Of a stretch of 8,342 nucleotides of DNA, positions 1 to 7,326 are shown piece by piece. The DNA comes from Adhaeribacter sp. (GTDB taxonomy: Bacteria > Bacteroidota > Bacteroidia > Cytophagales > Hymenobacteraceae): NCBI GenBank assembly GCA_028288395.1, contig JAQBNV010000296.1:1-8342 (forward strand), given 5' to 3'. How positions within the stretch are numbered: the first letter of the stretch is position 1; every line of letters begins with the position of its first letter. The position numbers and the translations under genes are program-made. Under the pieces are notes generated by a model that was not told the origin of the DNA, ran no database searches, and saw nothing but the letters and a program-made list of their open reading frames with translations.

Positions 1-2626
1 GTTCGCGTTCGGTGGCAGGTTGTTTATCTCCGAACAAGGTCTGCCGTTCGGTTTTTAAATTTTGCAAGGCCGCCAGTAGCGTGGCCAGTTGGGAAGCCAG
101 GGTAGCCAGCATGCCTTTCTTCTCGGTTAAGGTGTCCTGGGTATTTCGCAGTTCGGTGGCAGTTTGTTTTTGCTGGAGTTGTAACTCGCGTAATAAATTA
201 TTGTTTTTTAAATACGCTTCGGCCCTGTCGGCTAAAGCGGCGGCCAATGTATTCCGGTTGGCATAATCGAAGGTTAAATTAAAAGCCAGCAGAAACGAGC
301 GGGCTTCTTCGGTAAAATGGGCCTGTTGCTCCCGTAAATCGGTTAAATCAAACGCAATCCGGTGCAGCAAATCGGTAATATTATTAATTTTATCTTCTGC
401 CCGCGTTAATTCGTTTTCGGCCCGCACCACTTCTTCCCGGCTACGCCCCAGTTGTTGTTCCAGGGTTTTGGCTTCCTGCTCCAGCGCCCGGATTTGCCCG
501 ATGGTGTGGCGGTACATATCGTACTCCTGCTGCTTGCGCTGCCATACCGCCTGAATAATATTAATTTTATGGATGTCGAGGGGCTTGGGCAAGAGCGTGT
601 TGTGGTGCGCAAACTTTTGCGTAATGGCTTCAATTTCGGGTTTCAGGCCGTTTAGAATTTCGGTATCGGCCGCTATTTTGGTTTCGAGCGTCGTTACCTG
701 GCTGGTAAGGTTGTTTACCTGGGTTGTGAAGTGGGTAATATATTGTTGATACGCATTCCGTTTTTCTTCGGCGTCGCTCACGCGGCTTTGGTACTGGCGC
801 TGCACAAAAGGGTGTTGTTCCGAGCCGCACAACGGACAGGCGTGGCCGGGCTTTAATATTTCGCGGTCTTTTTCGTATTTCTGAATTCTTATTTCGAGTT
901 CTACCAACGCCTGCAAATCCTTTAGGTGCGTTTCGGCTTCGGTTTGCTGCTGCCGGAATTGCTGTAATTCGGTGCGGGCTGCGGCTAACTTACCGGTCTG
1001 CTGCGCCACCAGATGGGTTAGTTCGGCTTCGCGGGCCTGCAACTGCGCAAACTGTTGGGCCAACTGCACCTGCTGCTCACACAGGCTAATGAGCGCCGGT
1101 AAATTATTGCCGGTCGTTTCCAGTTCCTCCAGGTTCTGACCGTCGAGTTTTTGGGTTAGCTGGGTTTGCAGGTGTTGGCGCGCGGTTTCGGTTTCGGTTA
1201 CGGATTTTTGCTGGCGGGCAATATTTTCGAGTAAGGAAAGGCGGGCGGCGGTTTCGGCCTGGTGCTGCTTTTCTAAAGTAGCCTGTTCGGCTTCTTTCTT
1301 CCCGATTTCGAAGTGAACTTTATCCAGGTCTTTGATAAAACCTTTAAAAAAATGCAGGTCTTTTTCGAGGCAGGCATCGCCCTGGCGCTCGCCCAGCCAC
1401 TGCTGTAAGGTTAATATTTGCCCGTTTAGCTCGTCCAGTTCGGTTTGTTTTTTAGCGGCTTGGTCCGTGGCGGTTGTTACTTCTGCCACCAGGTGCTGGT
1501 GGCTGCCGAGGGTCTGTTTGTAAAAATAAGCCTGGTTCTGAATGGTGGCATCCAGCTGAATTACTTTTTCCAGCACCGGTTGTGTTTCCTGCAGGCGCTG
1601 GGTAGCGGCGGTGGCCTGGATTTCGGCGTTTTTTAAACTTTCGGCGGCTTCGGCGGCTTCCGCTTTCAGGACCGGCAGTTGCCGGGTCAGGTCTTCGAGG
1701 GTTTGGGTGATTTTTTTATGGTAATCCTGGGTGGTTTCGAGCTGGGCCAGCGCCGGCTTGTATACCTGGGCTTGCTGGTGCTGTTGCAGCCGCTCAAACT
1801 GGGGCTGCTGACTTTCGCGCAGCGCCTGTTGCTCGGCTAGTTGGTGTTGTACTTCCTGCTGCTGTAATTGCAGCTTCTGGAGGTTATGCAGCCAGTTTAC
1901 CTGTTGGTCTATTACCTGTTTGGATTGGCGCAAGGCAATTTCCTGCTGGTGGAGGTCCTGGCGTTGCTGGTGGTAAGCGGTTTCTTCCTCGGTGGTTAAT
2001 AAAACCACGTCGTTTAGTTTCTGGCGGAGATTTTCGAGTTCCCGGCGCTCCGTTTTAGTCTTTTCATAGGCCCAGACCGATATCTGGGAGTAAATGCCAG
2101 TATCGGTTATTTTCTCCAGCAATTCGCTGCGTTCGCTCTCGCTGGCTTTCAGGAAACGGGTAAAATCACCCTGCGATAGCATCACCGATCGCAAAAACTG
2201 GCTGTAATCGAGGCCGGTAATTTCTATAATGCGGCTTTTGGTTTCGGTCAGTTTCGATTCCAGGATTTTATCGGTAGCTACTTCACTCAGCTCCATCTTT
2301 ACGTCCTGGAGTTTGCCATCGGCTTTGCCGCGGCTGCGGCGCAACCACCATTTGGCCCGGTAGGCAATATTTTTTACTTCAAATTCTACTTCCGAATAAC
2401 ACTCCGGTGTATGGCGCGTCATTATTTCAAAAGCATCGCGGTCGTGGCGGTGCACTTTGCCGTACAGGGCCACGGTAATGGCATCCAGAATGGTGGTTTT
2501 GCCCGCGCCGGTGGGGCCGGTAATGGCAAATAAACCTGATTCGGCAAAAGGGCTCTGGTCAAACCTGATTTCGTGGGTGCCCTTGAGGGAGTTCAGGTTC
2601 TGAAACCGGATGCTTAGAATTTTCAT
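1..2626 (-). CDS. sbcC: Exonuclease SbcCD, ATPase subunit SbcC (partial; C-terminal part beyond left edge)
   Basis: SMC/Rad50-like ATPase that partners the SbcD nuclease to cut DNA hairpins and process double-strand ends. I read the frame by hand from the ATG at 2624-2626 to the left edge: 875 codons with no stop. The N-terminal lobe has a Walker A motif GPTGAGKT at residues 37-44 and a Q-loop MLSQGDF at 149-155. From about residue 190 the protein becomes Gln-, Glu- and Leu-rich, typical of a long antiparallel coiled coil, and the zinc hook CPLC lies at residues 597-600 (bases 827-838). The return arm follows and ends with an LFGDKQP stretch near residue 860. The ABC signature, Walker B and C-terminal lobe must lie beyond base 1. 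No Shine-Dalgarno precedes the ATG, only an AT-rich TAATTAA. It sits downstream of sbcD, but with a 220-bp gap instead of the usual overlap. The family assignment is firm; the full length is unknown. Confidence 0.96.
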   Translation of the reverse strand, partial: MKILSIRFQNLNSLKGTHEIRFDQSPFAESGLFAITGPTGAGKTTILDAITVALYGKVHRHDRDAFEIMTRHTPECYSEVEFEVKNIAYRAKWWLRRSRGKADGKLQDVKMELSEVATDKILESKLTETKSRIIEITGLDYSQFLRSVMLSQGDFTRFLKASESERSELLEKITDTGIYSQISVWAYEKTKTERRELENLRQKLNDVVLLTTEEETAYHQQRQDLHQQEIALRQSKQVIDQQVNWLHNLQKLQLQQQEVQHQLAEQQALRESQQPQFERLQQHQQAQVYKPALAQLETTQDYHKKITQTLEDLTRQLPVLKAEAAEAAESLKNAEIQATAATQRLQETQPVLEKVIQLDATIQNQAYFYKQTLGSHQHLVAEVTTATDQAAKKQTELDELNGQILTLQQWLGERQGDACLEKDLHFFKGFIKDLDKVHFEIGKKEAEQATLEKQHQAETAARLSLLENIARQQKSVTETETARQHLQTQLTQKLDGQNLEELETTGNNLPALISLCEQQVQLAQQFAQLQAREAELTHLVAQQTGKLAAARTELQQFRQQQTEAETHLKDLQALVELEIRIQKYEKDREILKPGHACPLCGSEQHPFVQRQYQSRVSDAEEKRNAYQQYITHFTTQVNNLTSQVTTLETKIAADTEILNGLKPEIEAITQKFAHHNTLLPKPLDIHKINIIQAVWQRKQQEYDMYRHTIGQIRALEQEAKTLEQQLGRSREEVVRAENELTRAEDKINNITDLLHRIAFDLTDLREQQAHFTEEARSFLLAFNLTFDYANRNTLAAALADRAEAYLKNNNLLRELQLQQKQTATELRNTQDTLTEKKGMLATLASQLATLLAALQNLKTERQTLFGDKQPATERE

Positions 2627-2690
2627 TTAATTACTGTAGAAAGTGAAATTATGCCTGTCCTCGCACGGGTCTCTAACTGCGGTGTATCGG

Positions 2691-2714
2691 AAAAAAGAAG
2701 TTGAAAACTTTCTT
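2691..2714 (-). terminator. Weak intrinsic-terminator-like hairpin between sbcD and sbcC
   Basis: Read on the minus strand, AAG-a-AAGTT pairs with AACTTCTT around a three-base TTC loop (one bulged base), and the stem runs into a T-tract formed by the A-run at 2691-2696. The stem is AT-rich, so it may only attenuate or be chance. If real, it would lower sbcC expression relative to sbcD. Confidence 0.3.
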
Positions 2715-2723
2715 GCATTTATC

Positions 2724-2754
2724 GGCACAAGTTACGCTTCGCTAAACTTGCGCC
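2724..2754. repeat. Hairpin-forming inverted repeat
   Basis: The arms are GGCaCAAGTT (2724-2733) and AACTTGcGCC (2745-2754), pairing 9 of 10 positions around an 11-base loop, ACGCTTCGCTA. There is no T-tract after it on either strand, so it does not look like a terminator. It is the most stable-looking dyad in the sbcD-sbcC spacer. Confidence 0.6.
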
Positions 2755-2810
2755 AGCGTGAGGCTAATATTTTAAATTAAAGTTTTAAGCAAATTAGAGA
2801 ACGTCACGCT
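2755..2810. repeat. Larger inverted repeat adjoining the first hairpin
   Basis: The outer arms AGCGTGA (2755-2761) and TCACGCT (2804-2810) pair perfectly over 7 bp. After a small internal loop, CTAAT (2764-2768) pairs with ATTAG (2793-2797). The middle is AT-rich. It starts at the base after the hairpin at 2724-2754 ends. A weaker dyad, CCAGA/TCTGG (2813-2817 and 2836-2840), follows three bases later. Confidence 0.45.
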
Positions 2811-2846
2811 TACCAGAAGCATGTTCCCTGCCTTGTCTGGCAATAT

Positions 2847-4076
2847 TTAGCCGGATTCCTGTTGGTGCATTATTTCTAATAATTCATCAAACGTGCCGAG
2901 CAAATCGCTGTAATCCGCTTCGGAGCCGGTGGGGAAAGCCGTTTCGCACCGCTTCCGGAATACTTCTTTGGGTTGCAGCTCGTGCAGTTGCTGCATTTCT
3001 GGCAAGCTGGCCTCCAGGGCTTGGGTAGCCGTCTGCCGCACCTGCCGCGTAAAGAATTGTAAATGATTTCGGCCGCCCAGCATATCCAGCAGCTGGTTTT
3101 CCAGGTCATGAATAAAATTTTCGGTTTCTACCTGAATTTCTACCCAGGCCGGGTAGGGGTGATCGCCGTTATCGAAGGTGGTGATATGCCGCCTGATTTT
3201 GTCAATATCGCCCCGGAACCGGACCAGTTTACGGCAAACCGGCACCTGTACTTCTTCGAGTCGGCTTAAGCGGCCATCGGCAAAATCCAGAATTATAATT
3301 AATTTTTTGTCTTCTACTTCGCTGAAGCTTAGGGGTATGGGCGAGCCGGAATAGCGGATGTGCTGGAAACCGTTCACGATTTGCGGCCGGTGCAAATGGC
3401 CCAGGGCCACGTAATCGAAAGCGGCCGGGAACTGGTCGCCGCAAATCTGGCCCAGGTTGCCCACGTGTATTTCCTTTTCGCTGTCGGAGGCGGCACTGCC
3501 GGCGGCAAATAAATGGCCGGTAGCCATAACGGGTATGCCCTGCTCTTTGTACGGCTGCACATGGGTGGCCACTTCTTCGTAATGCGCGCAGATGCCGCGT
3601 TTGAGGCGGGCTTCCTGTTCGGTGTACGTTTCGCCGGGCACTGATAACCGGATGTCTTTGTCGCGCAGGAAAGGTACGGCACAAACCACCAGTTGCGTCT
3701 GGCCGGCGGCATCGGTTAGCGGAATAATTTCTTCGCGGATATCGGCGGTGGCACCGCCAATGACGTGCACATTAAAATAGCGGAGCAGGGCTCGGGGCGC
3801 ATTCAGCGTCGAAACCGAATCGTGGTTGCCCCCGATAATCACAATATCGCGGCAGCAGGACCCGCGCAGGTGCCACAGAAAATCGTAATATTGCTTTAGG
3901 GCCGCGTTAGACGGCGAACCCGTATCGAAAATATCGCCGGCAATTACCAACGCTTCTACCTGCTGTTCCTGAATGGTTTGCACCAGCCAATCTAAAAAAT
4001 GCTGGTGTTCATCGGTCCGTTCGCACTGTTCTAACCTTTTCCCTAAATGCCAATCCGACGTATGTAAAACGCGCAT
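2847..4076 (-). CDS. sbcD: Exonuclease SbcCD, nuclease subunit SbcD
   Basis: Calcineurin-like metallophosphoesterase nuclease of the SbcCD (Mre11-Rad50-like) complex, which opens DNA hairpins and trims double-strand ends in an ATP-dependent way with SbcC. All phosphoesterase motifs are visible: SDWHLG (residues 7-12, metal ligands D8 and H10), GDIFD (47-51, D48), GGNHD (82-86, N84 and H85), GH at 187-188 and GHLH (226-229). They are followed by the SbcD-typical YSGSP (242-246) and LSFSE. The length, 409 residues, is normal for the family and the protein is intact. The start at 4074-4076 is supported by a strong Shine-Dalgarno, AAGGAGGAA at 4084-4092, about 8 bases upstream. sbcC follows 220 bp downstream on the same strand; the orphan response regulator lies 180 bp upstream. 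I found no convincing promoter for it in that gap. Confidence 0.97.
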   Translation of the reverse strand: MRVLHTSDWHLGKRLEQCERTDEHQHFLDWLVQTIQEQQVEALVIAGDIFDTGSPSNAALKQYYDFLWHLRGSCCRDIVIIGGNHDSVSTLNAPRALLRYFNVHVIGGATADIREEIIPLTDAAGQTQLVVCAVPFLRDKDIRLSVPGETYTEQEARLKRGICAHYEEVATHVQPYKEQGIPVMATGHLFAAGSAASDSEKEIHVGNLGQICGDQFPAAFDYVALGHLHRPQIVNGFQHIRYSGSPIPLSFSEVEDKKLIIILDFADGRLSRLEEVQVPVCRKLVRFRGDIDKIRRHITTFDNGDHPYPAWVEIQVETENFIHDLENQLLDMLGGRNHLQFFTRQVRQTATQALEASLPEMQQLHELQPKEVFRKRCETAFPTGSEADYSDLLGTFDELLEIMHQQESG

Positions 4077-4256
4077 GCAATTCTTCCTCCTTTATTTTCT
4101 GCGTTTGAAGATAATAGTTTCTGCGGAGAAATAATTGCTGGCAGGTGGGATATTGTGAAATTAGGGATACAAGCCTACATAATAAAGCGTATGGCAGAAC
4201 CTGGGTTGCTGACCGGTTATGTGGGTGCCGGCTGGGTTTAATATTATCCGGGAAAA
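4077..4256. other. Gap between the response-regulator gene and sbcD
   Basis: This 180-bp gap has no gene. Its only clear element is the sbcD Shine-Dalgarno at its left end. I see neither an intrinsic terminator for the regulator gene nor a good -33/-7 promoter for sbcD, so read-through from the regulator into sbcD is possible but not shown. Confidence 0.45.
4084..4092 (-). promoter_or_regulatory. Strong Shine-Dalgarno of sbcD
   Basis: On the minus strand this reads AAGGAGGAA, an almost ideal anti-16S match, 7 bases before the sbcD ATG. It fixes the start codon and stands out because the cys genes and sbcC in this window have no recognisable Shine-Dalgarno. Confidence 0.7.
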
Positions 4257-4673
4257 CTACTGGTCTATGCGTTTGGTAAAATGTTTGTCAACCAGGTATT
4301 GCAGATCTTCTTCGTACAGGGGTTTGTTCATGAACACTTCTACTTCGGGGAAATGTTGCAGTCTTTCCATGTCCTGGTAATTTTGAGAGGTAGTTAGGAT
4401 GGCAATAACCGGTTGGTTCGGGCAGGTATCTAAATTTCGGTAGGCCTCCAGAAATTCAAAACCATTCATGTTAGGCATGTTAATATCCAACAATATCAAA
4501 TCGGGAAAAGGCTGGTTCATCTCGGCCTGGTGTTGCAGTAGAACCAACGCTTCTTTCCCGTCCTGACATATAGAAATCTGCTTCGTCAGGCCGATTCTCT
4601 TTAAAAGAGAGGCGGTTAGAAAGTTGCTGATATGATCGTCGTCGATGAGTAAAACCTGTTCTAATGGGCGCAT
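4257..4673 (-). CDS. Single-domain response regulator (CheY-like receiver)
   Basis: A stand-alone phosphoryl-acceptor receiver of 138 residues with no output domain, expected in the cytoplasm and acting by binding a partner or passing phosphate on. The acidic pocket is DDD at residues 11-13. The phosphoacceptor is most likely D63 in LLDINMP, the switch residue T94 in ILTTS, and the conserved lysine K117 in MNKPL, so all catalytic positions are present. The N-terminal pattern LIDDDHISNFL is typical of small Bacteroidota receivers that often sit beside hybrid histidine kinases, but no kinase is in this window. A possible Shine-Dalgarno AGGAGA lies 11 bases before the ATG, a little far. An imperfect -7 element TAGTTTAG (minus strand, 4699-4706) lacks a matching -33. 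Its pathway cannot be told from the sequence; co-orientation with sbcDC does not prove a link to DNA repair. Confidence 0.93.
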   Translation of the reverse strand: MRPLEQVLLIDDDHISNFLTASLLKRIGLTKQISICQDGKEALVLLQHQAEMNQPFPDLILLDINMPNMNGFEFLEAYRNLDTCPNQPVIAILTTSQNYQDMERLQHFPEVEVFMNKPLYEEDLQYLVDKHFTKRIDQ

Positions 4674-4897
4674 TGTGACTTATTTCTCCTGCTGATGCCT
4701 AAACTAAGCAGAAATTTTTAATCGGAGTTAAGAAATATTGTTCATTTATATATTTCCTTGTTATAATCATGTTCTGCAGATTGATTCAGTAAAATGGGGC
4801 TTGTATAGCAAGGCATATTAGAAAACGTTTGGTTTAGTCTAAAATAAGGAGCTATATACTTAAACACGACTCCTTATTTTAATTCAATGGTATATAT
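4674..4897. other. Gap between cysN and the response-regulator gene
   Basis: This 224-bp AT-rich gap has no credible gene. It carries the cysN terminator at 4840-4881 and, presumably, the regulator's promoter between about 4690 and 4835. I could find no full Bacteroidota -33/-7 pair there. Confidence 0.5.
4840..4881 (-). terminator. Rho-independent terminator after cysN
   Basis: A perfect 12-bp inverted repeat, TAAAATAAGGAG (4840-4851) and CTCCTTATTTTA (4870-4881), encloses an 18-base AT-rich loop. It begins 17 bases after the cysN stop codon. On the minus strand the right arm ends in a T-rich TTATTTTA, as expected for an intrinsic terminator. The arms are symmetric, so it could also act on the plus strand. 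It marks the end of the cysCDN transcript and separates it from the regulator and sbcDC. Confidence 0.75.
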
Positions 4898-6166
4898 CTA
4901 TAAAATGATGCCCGCGGCCAGGGTTTCGTTCGTAAACTCATCAATCAGAATTAAGCTTCCGGTGGCGGAATTACGACGGTAATCATCAAAGAACAACGGA
5001 ACCGTGGTTCGGATGGCAATGCGGGCAATATCGTTCAACCCAATGTTCAGGTCATCTTCTATTTTATGCAAGGTATTAATATTGACCTTGTAGCGCACCT
5101 CTTTCACCAGGCATTTGGCTTCGCGGGTGGTATGTTTTATAATATATTTTCTGCCTTTTACCAATGGCTTTTCGTGCATCCAACAAATCATCAGGTCCAC
5201 ATCCTGCGAGACTTGGGGTTGGTTATTTGGCTTCACAATCATGTCGCCCCGGCTGATGTCGATTTCATCTGTCAGGGTCATGGTAACCGACATTGGCGCG
5301 TAGGCCTCTTGCAGCGGACCATCAAACGTTTCGATGGTATTGATTTTGCTCGTAAAGCCAGAAGGCAATACCATTACCTCGTCGCCGGGTTTAAACACAC
5401 CGCCTTCTACGCGGCCGGCATAGCCCCGGAAATCGTGGTACTCGGTGCTTTGGGGGCGTGATACGTATTGTACGGGGAAACGGGCATCAATGAAGTTCAG
5501 ATCGCTGCCTAAATGCACGTTTTCGAGGGTATACAACAACGTAGGGCCTTCGTACCACGGCATGTTTTCGGACCGGTTTACAATATTATCGCCTTGTAAG
5601 GCGCTCACCGGTATGTAACTGACATCGGCAATATCCAGACGGGAAATAAAATCTTGGAAATCAGTTTTAATTTTATTAAACACCTCTTCGCTAAAACCAA
5701 CCAGATCCATTTTGTTTATACACAAAATAATGTGATCTATTTTCAGAAGCGAGGTTATAAAGGTGTGGCGGCAGGTTTGCTCAATTACCCCTTTGCGGGC
5801 ATCTATCAGCACAATGGCCAGGTTAGCGGTAGAAGCGCCGGTTACCATGTTGCGGGTGTACTGAATATGGCCGGGCGTATCGGCCATAATAAATTTGCGG
5901 TTGGGTGTGGCAAAATAGCGGTAAGCCACATCAATGGTAATCCCCTGTTCCCGTTCGGCGCGGAGGCCATCGGTAAGCAAAGCCAGGTTTACGTATTCTT
6001 CGCCGCGCTGCAAGCTGGTTTTTTCAATATTTAGCAGCTGGTCTTCAAAAATAGTTTTGGTATCGTAAAGTAAGCGGCCAATCAGGGTGCTTTTGCCATC
6101 ATCTACGCTGCCGCAGGTGATAAAACGCAGTAAATCGGCTTCTCTTTTTTGTTCTTTTATTTCCAT
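4898..6166 (-). CDS. cysN: Sulfate adenylyltransferase subunit 1 (CysN, GTPase)
   Basis: GTPase subunit of ATP sulfurylase. With CysD it couples GTP hydrolysis to sulfate + ATP -> APS + PPi, the first step of sulfate activation, in the cytoplasm. It is an EF-Tu-like translational GTPase by motif: P-loop GSVDDGKST (residues 19-27), G2 threonine in GITIDV (75-80), G3 DTPGH (96-100), G4 NKMD (151-154) and G5 SAL (188-190), then beta-barrel domains to residue 422. The stretch LLTDGLRAEREQG (63-75) is diagnostic for CysN against EF-Tu. There is no C-terminal APS kinase domain, which fits the separate cysC upstream. No Shine-Dalgarno is visible; a seven-base tandem repeat ends only 4 bases before the ATG. 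It is last in the cysC-cysD-cysN series and followed by a terminator. Confidence 0.97.
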   Translation of the reverse strand: MEIKEQKREADLLRFITCGSVDDGKSTLIGRLLYDTKTIFEDQLLNIEKTSLQRGEEYVNLALLTDGLRAEREQGITIDVAYRYFATPNRKFIMADTPGHIQYTRNMVTGASTANLAIVLIDARKGVIEQTCRHTFITSLLKIDHIILCINKMDLVGFSEEVFNKIKTDFQDFISRLDIADVSYIPVSALQGDNIVNRSENMPWYEGPTLLYTLENVHLGSDLNFIDARFPVQYVSRPQSTEYHDFRGYAGRVEGGVFKPGDEVMVLPSGFTSKINTIETFDGPLQEAYAPMSVTMTLTDEIDISRGDMIVKPNNQPQVSQDVDLMICWMHEKPLVKGRKYIIKHTTREAKCLVKEVRYKVNINTLHKIEDDLNIGLNDIARIAIRTTVPLFFDDYRRNSATGSLILIDEFTNETLAAGIIL

Positions 6167-6170
6167 TGTA

Positions 6171-6205
6171 TTTAGCTTTTAGCGATTAGCTATTAGCTTT
6201 TAGTT
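6171..6205. repeat. Heptanucleotide tandem repeat just upstream of cysN
   Basis: Five head-to-tail seven-base units: TTTAGCT, TTTAGCG, ATTAGCT, ATTAGCT, TTTAGTT (plus strand). On the coding strand the unit is AGCTAAW. The array ends 4 bases before the cysN start codon, so it lies in the ribosome-loading region. Confidence 0.75.
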
Positions 6206-6274
6206 GTTAATAATTATTGTTAGGTATTAGAATTCTGAATTAACAATTTCTGATCTGGAATAACTAATTGGAAT

Positions 6275-6309
6275 CCCAATTCATAATTCATAATTTCTAA
6301 TTCATAATT
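6275..6309. repeat. Second heptanucleotide tandem repeat, just downstream of cysD
   Basis: Seven-base units CCCAATT, CATAATT, CATAATT, TCTAATT, CATAATT (plus strand), three of them identical. The array ends 6 bases before the last base of the cysD stop codon. It differs in sequence from the array next to cysN but has the same period. Confidence 0.7.
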
Positions 6310-6315
6310 TATTTA

Positions 6316-7224
6316 TTAAAAATATCCCTGTTTTTTCCGGTCTTCCATAGCGGCTTCGGAACGTTGGTCGTCTGCGCGGGCAGCGCGTTCGGTTACCCGG
6401 GCTGCGGCTACCTCGGCAATAACTTCGTCCAGGGTGCTGGCCGGCGATTCTACGGCCCCGGTACAACTCATATCGCCCACGGTCCGGAAACGCACGGTTT
6501 TTTCGATATACTGTTCGTCTTTCAGGAGAGTAATAAATTCTGATTTGGCCAACAGTACGCCGTCGCGGTTTACAATTTCGCGCTGGTGCGAGAAGTAGAT
6601 CTCGGGTAATTCCAATTCTTCTAAAGAGATATATTGCCAGATGTCCAGCTCGGTCCAGTTACTGAGCGGGAAAACCCGGAAGTGTTCGCCCGGATTTTTA
6701 CGGCCGTTGTATAAATGCCATAATTCGGGCCGCTGGTTTTTCGGATCCCACTGGCTGAACTCATCGCGGTGCGAGAAAAAACGTTCTTTGGCGCGGGCTT
6801 TCTCTTCGTCGCGGCGGGCGCCGCCAAAAGCCGCATCAAATTTAAATTCTTCGATGGCACTCAGCAGCGTTACGGTTTGCAGGCCGTTGCGGCTGGGGTT
6901 AGGGCCTTTTTCTTCCTGGGCCAGTCCCTGGTCGATCGAGTCCTGCACTGTCCGGACAATCAGCCGGGCCCCGATTTTATTTACCAGGTAATCGCGAAAC
7001 CGGATGGTTTCCTCGAAATTATGGCCGGTATCCACGTGCAACATCGGGAAAGGGAACTTGGCCGGCCAGAAGGCTTTGCGGGCCAGGTGCGCCAGTACAA
7101 TAGAGTCTTTACCGCCCGAAAATAGAAGAACTGGTTTCTCAAACTGGGCCACGGCTTCCCGCATAATATAGATGGATTCGGCTTCCAGTTGCTTTAAATA
7201 ACTTAATTTATACGAATGAGACAT
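6316..7224 (-). CDS. cysD: Sulfate adenylyltransferase subunit 2 (CysD)
   Basis: Catalytic subunit of the heterodimeric ATP sulfurylase: it adenylates sulfate to APS, driven by the GTPase CysN. It belongs to the PP-loop ATP pyrophosphatase family. The PP-loop SGGKDS is at residues 36-41, HVDTGHNF at 63-70, the CysD-typical GGARRDEEKARAKER at 134-148, and FPLSNWTELDIWQYI at 185-199, as in the PAPS reductase/CysD group. The length of 302 residues is normal for CysD, and the GGARRDEE block with the neighbouring cysN excludes CysH. The start at 7222-7224 gives the expected N-terminus (MSHSYKLSYLKQLEAESIYI); no Shine-Dalgarno is seen. It lies 102 bp after cysC and 149 bp before cysN, gaps larger than in compact cys operons. 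I found no internal promoter, so co-transcription is the simplest reading. Confidence 0.97.
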   Translation of the reverse strand: MSHSYKLSYLKQLEAESIYIMREAVAQFEKPVLLFSGGKDSIVLAHLARKAFWPAKFPFPMLHVDTGHNFEETIRFRDYLVNKIGARLIVRTVQDSIDQGLAQEEKGPNPSRNGLQTVTLLSAIEEFKFDAAFGGARRDEEKARAKERFFSHRDEFSQWDPKNQRPELWHLYNGRKNPGEHFRVFPLSNWTELDIWQYISLEELELPEIYFSHQREIVNRDGVLLAKSEFITLLKDEQYIEKTVRFRTVGDMSCTGAVESPASTLDEVIAEVAAARVTERAARADDQRSEAAMEDRKKQGYF

Positions 7225-7258
7225 ATTTGTTTAGTCCATTGTCCAGGACCGACGGGCC

Positions 7259-7278
7259 TTGAATATTTATTGAATATT
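7259..7278. repeat. Tandem TTGAATATT motif in the cysC-cysD spacer
   Basis: TTGAATATT occurs at 7259-7267 and again at 7270-7278, 11 bp apart start to start, about one helical turn. A third exact copy lies at 8004-8012 in the cysC/cysQ spacer. This could be a regulator site; in AT-rich DNA it could also be chance. Confidence 0.35.
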
Positions 7279-7326
7279 AAACTTGTTTATTTTAATTGGG
7301 GAAAGAAAGTTTCCGTTACGCCCAGG

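Larger units (their letters stand above)
2627..2846. other. Non-coding spacer splitting sbcD from sbcC, with consecutive inverted repeats
   Basis: This 220-bp gap has no plausible ORF. It holds a run of dyads: 2695-2714, 2724-2754, 2755-2810 and 2813-2840, the last three nearly end to end. I found no TAnnTTTG promoter element for sbcC on the minus strand. The structure suggests an inserted palindromic repeat element (REP- or MITE-like), but with a single copy in view that is inference. Confidence 0.6.
6167..6315. other. Repeat-built spacer between cysD and cysN
   Basis: This 149-bp, strongly AT-rich spacer has no ORF and no clear promoter. Two different seven-base tandem arrays lie at its ends (6171-6205 and 6275-6309). 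The middle, from about 6231, still shows AATT recurring about every seven bases, as if from a decayed array. A small hairpin AATTGG-aatc-CCAATT lies at 6266-6281. Confidence 0.6.

Noticed and set aside
12..2600. Many short open frames on both strands between 12 and 1636, suggesting either small genes or a broken sbcC
   Set aside because: Reading the minus strand by hand from 2626 to the left edge gives one uninterrupted 875-codon SbcC frame. The short frames are its shadows; the gene is not broken.
3229..3712. Open frames of 151 and 112 codons on the minus strand inside sbcD
   Set aside because: They are Arg- and Pro-rich out-of-frame readings of sbcD, which carries all nuclease motifs in its own frame.
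5066..6034. Plus-strand open frames of 131 and 126 codons opposite cysN
   Set aside because: They are antisense shadows of an intact cysN, with no start signals and no recognisable domains.
4898..6166. CysN fused to APS kinase (NodQ/CysNC type)
   Set aside because: The protein ends at residue 422 after the GTPase and barrel domains; a separate cysC encodes the kinase.
6171..6309. Possible CRISPR array in the repeat-rich cysD-cysN spacer
   Set aside because: The units are seven bases long and head to tail without spacers; no cas genes are present.
6641..7125. Plus-strand open frames of 116 and 118 codons opposite cysD
   Set aside because: They are antisense shadows of the conserved CysD motif regions.
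7300..7314. GGAAA-gaaag-TTTCC hairpin after cysC as a terminator
   Set aside because: The stem is only 5 bp and no T-tract follows on the minus strand, so it is not a credible terminator.
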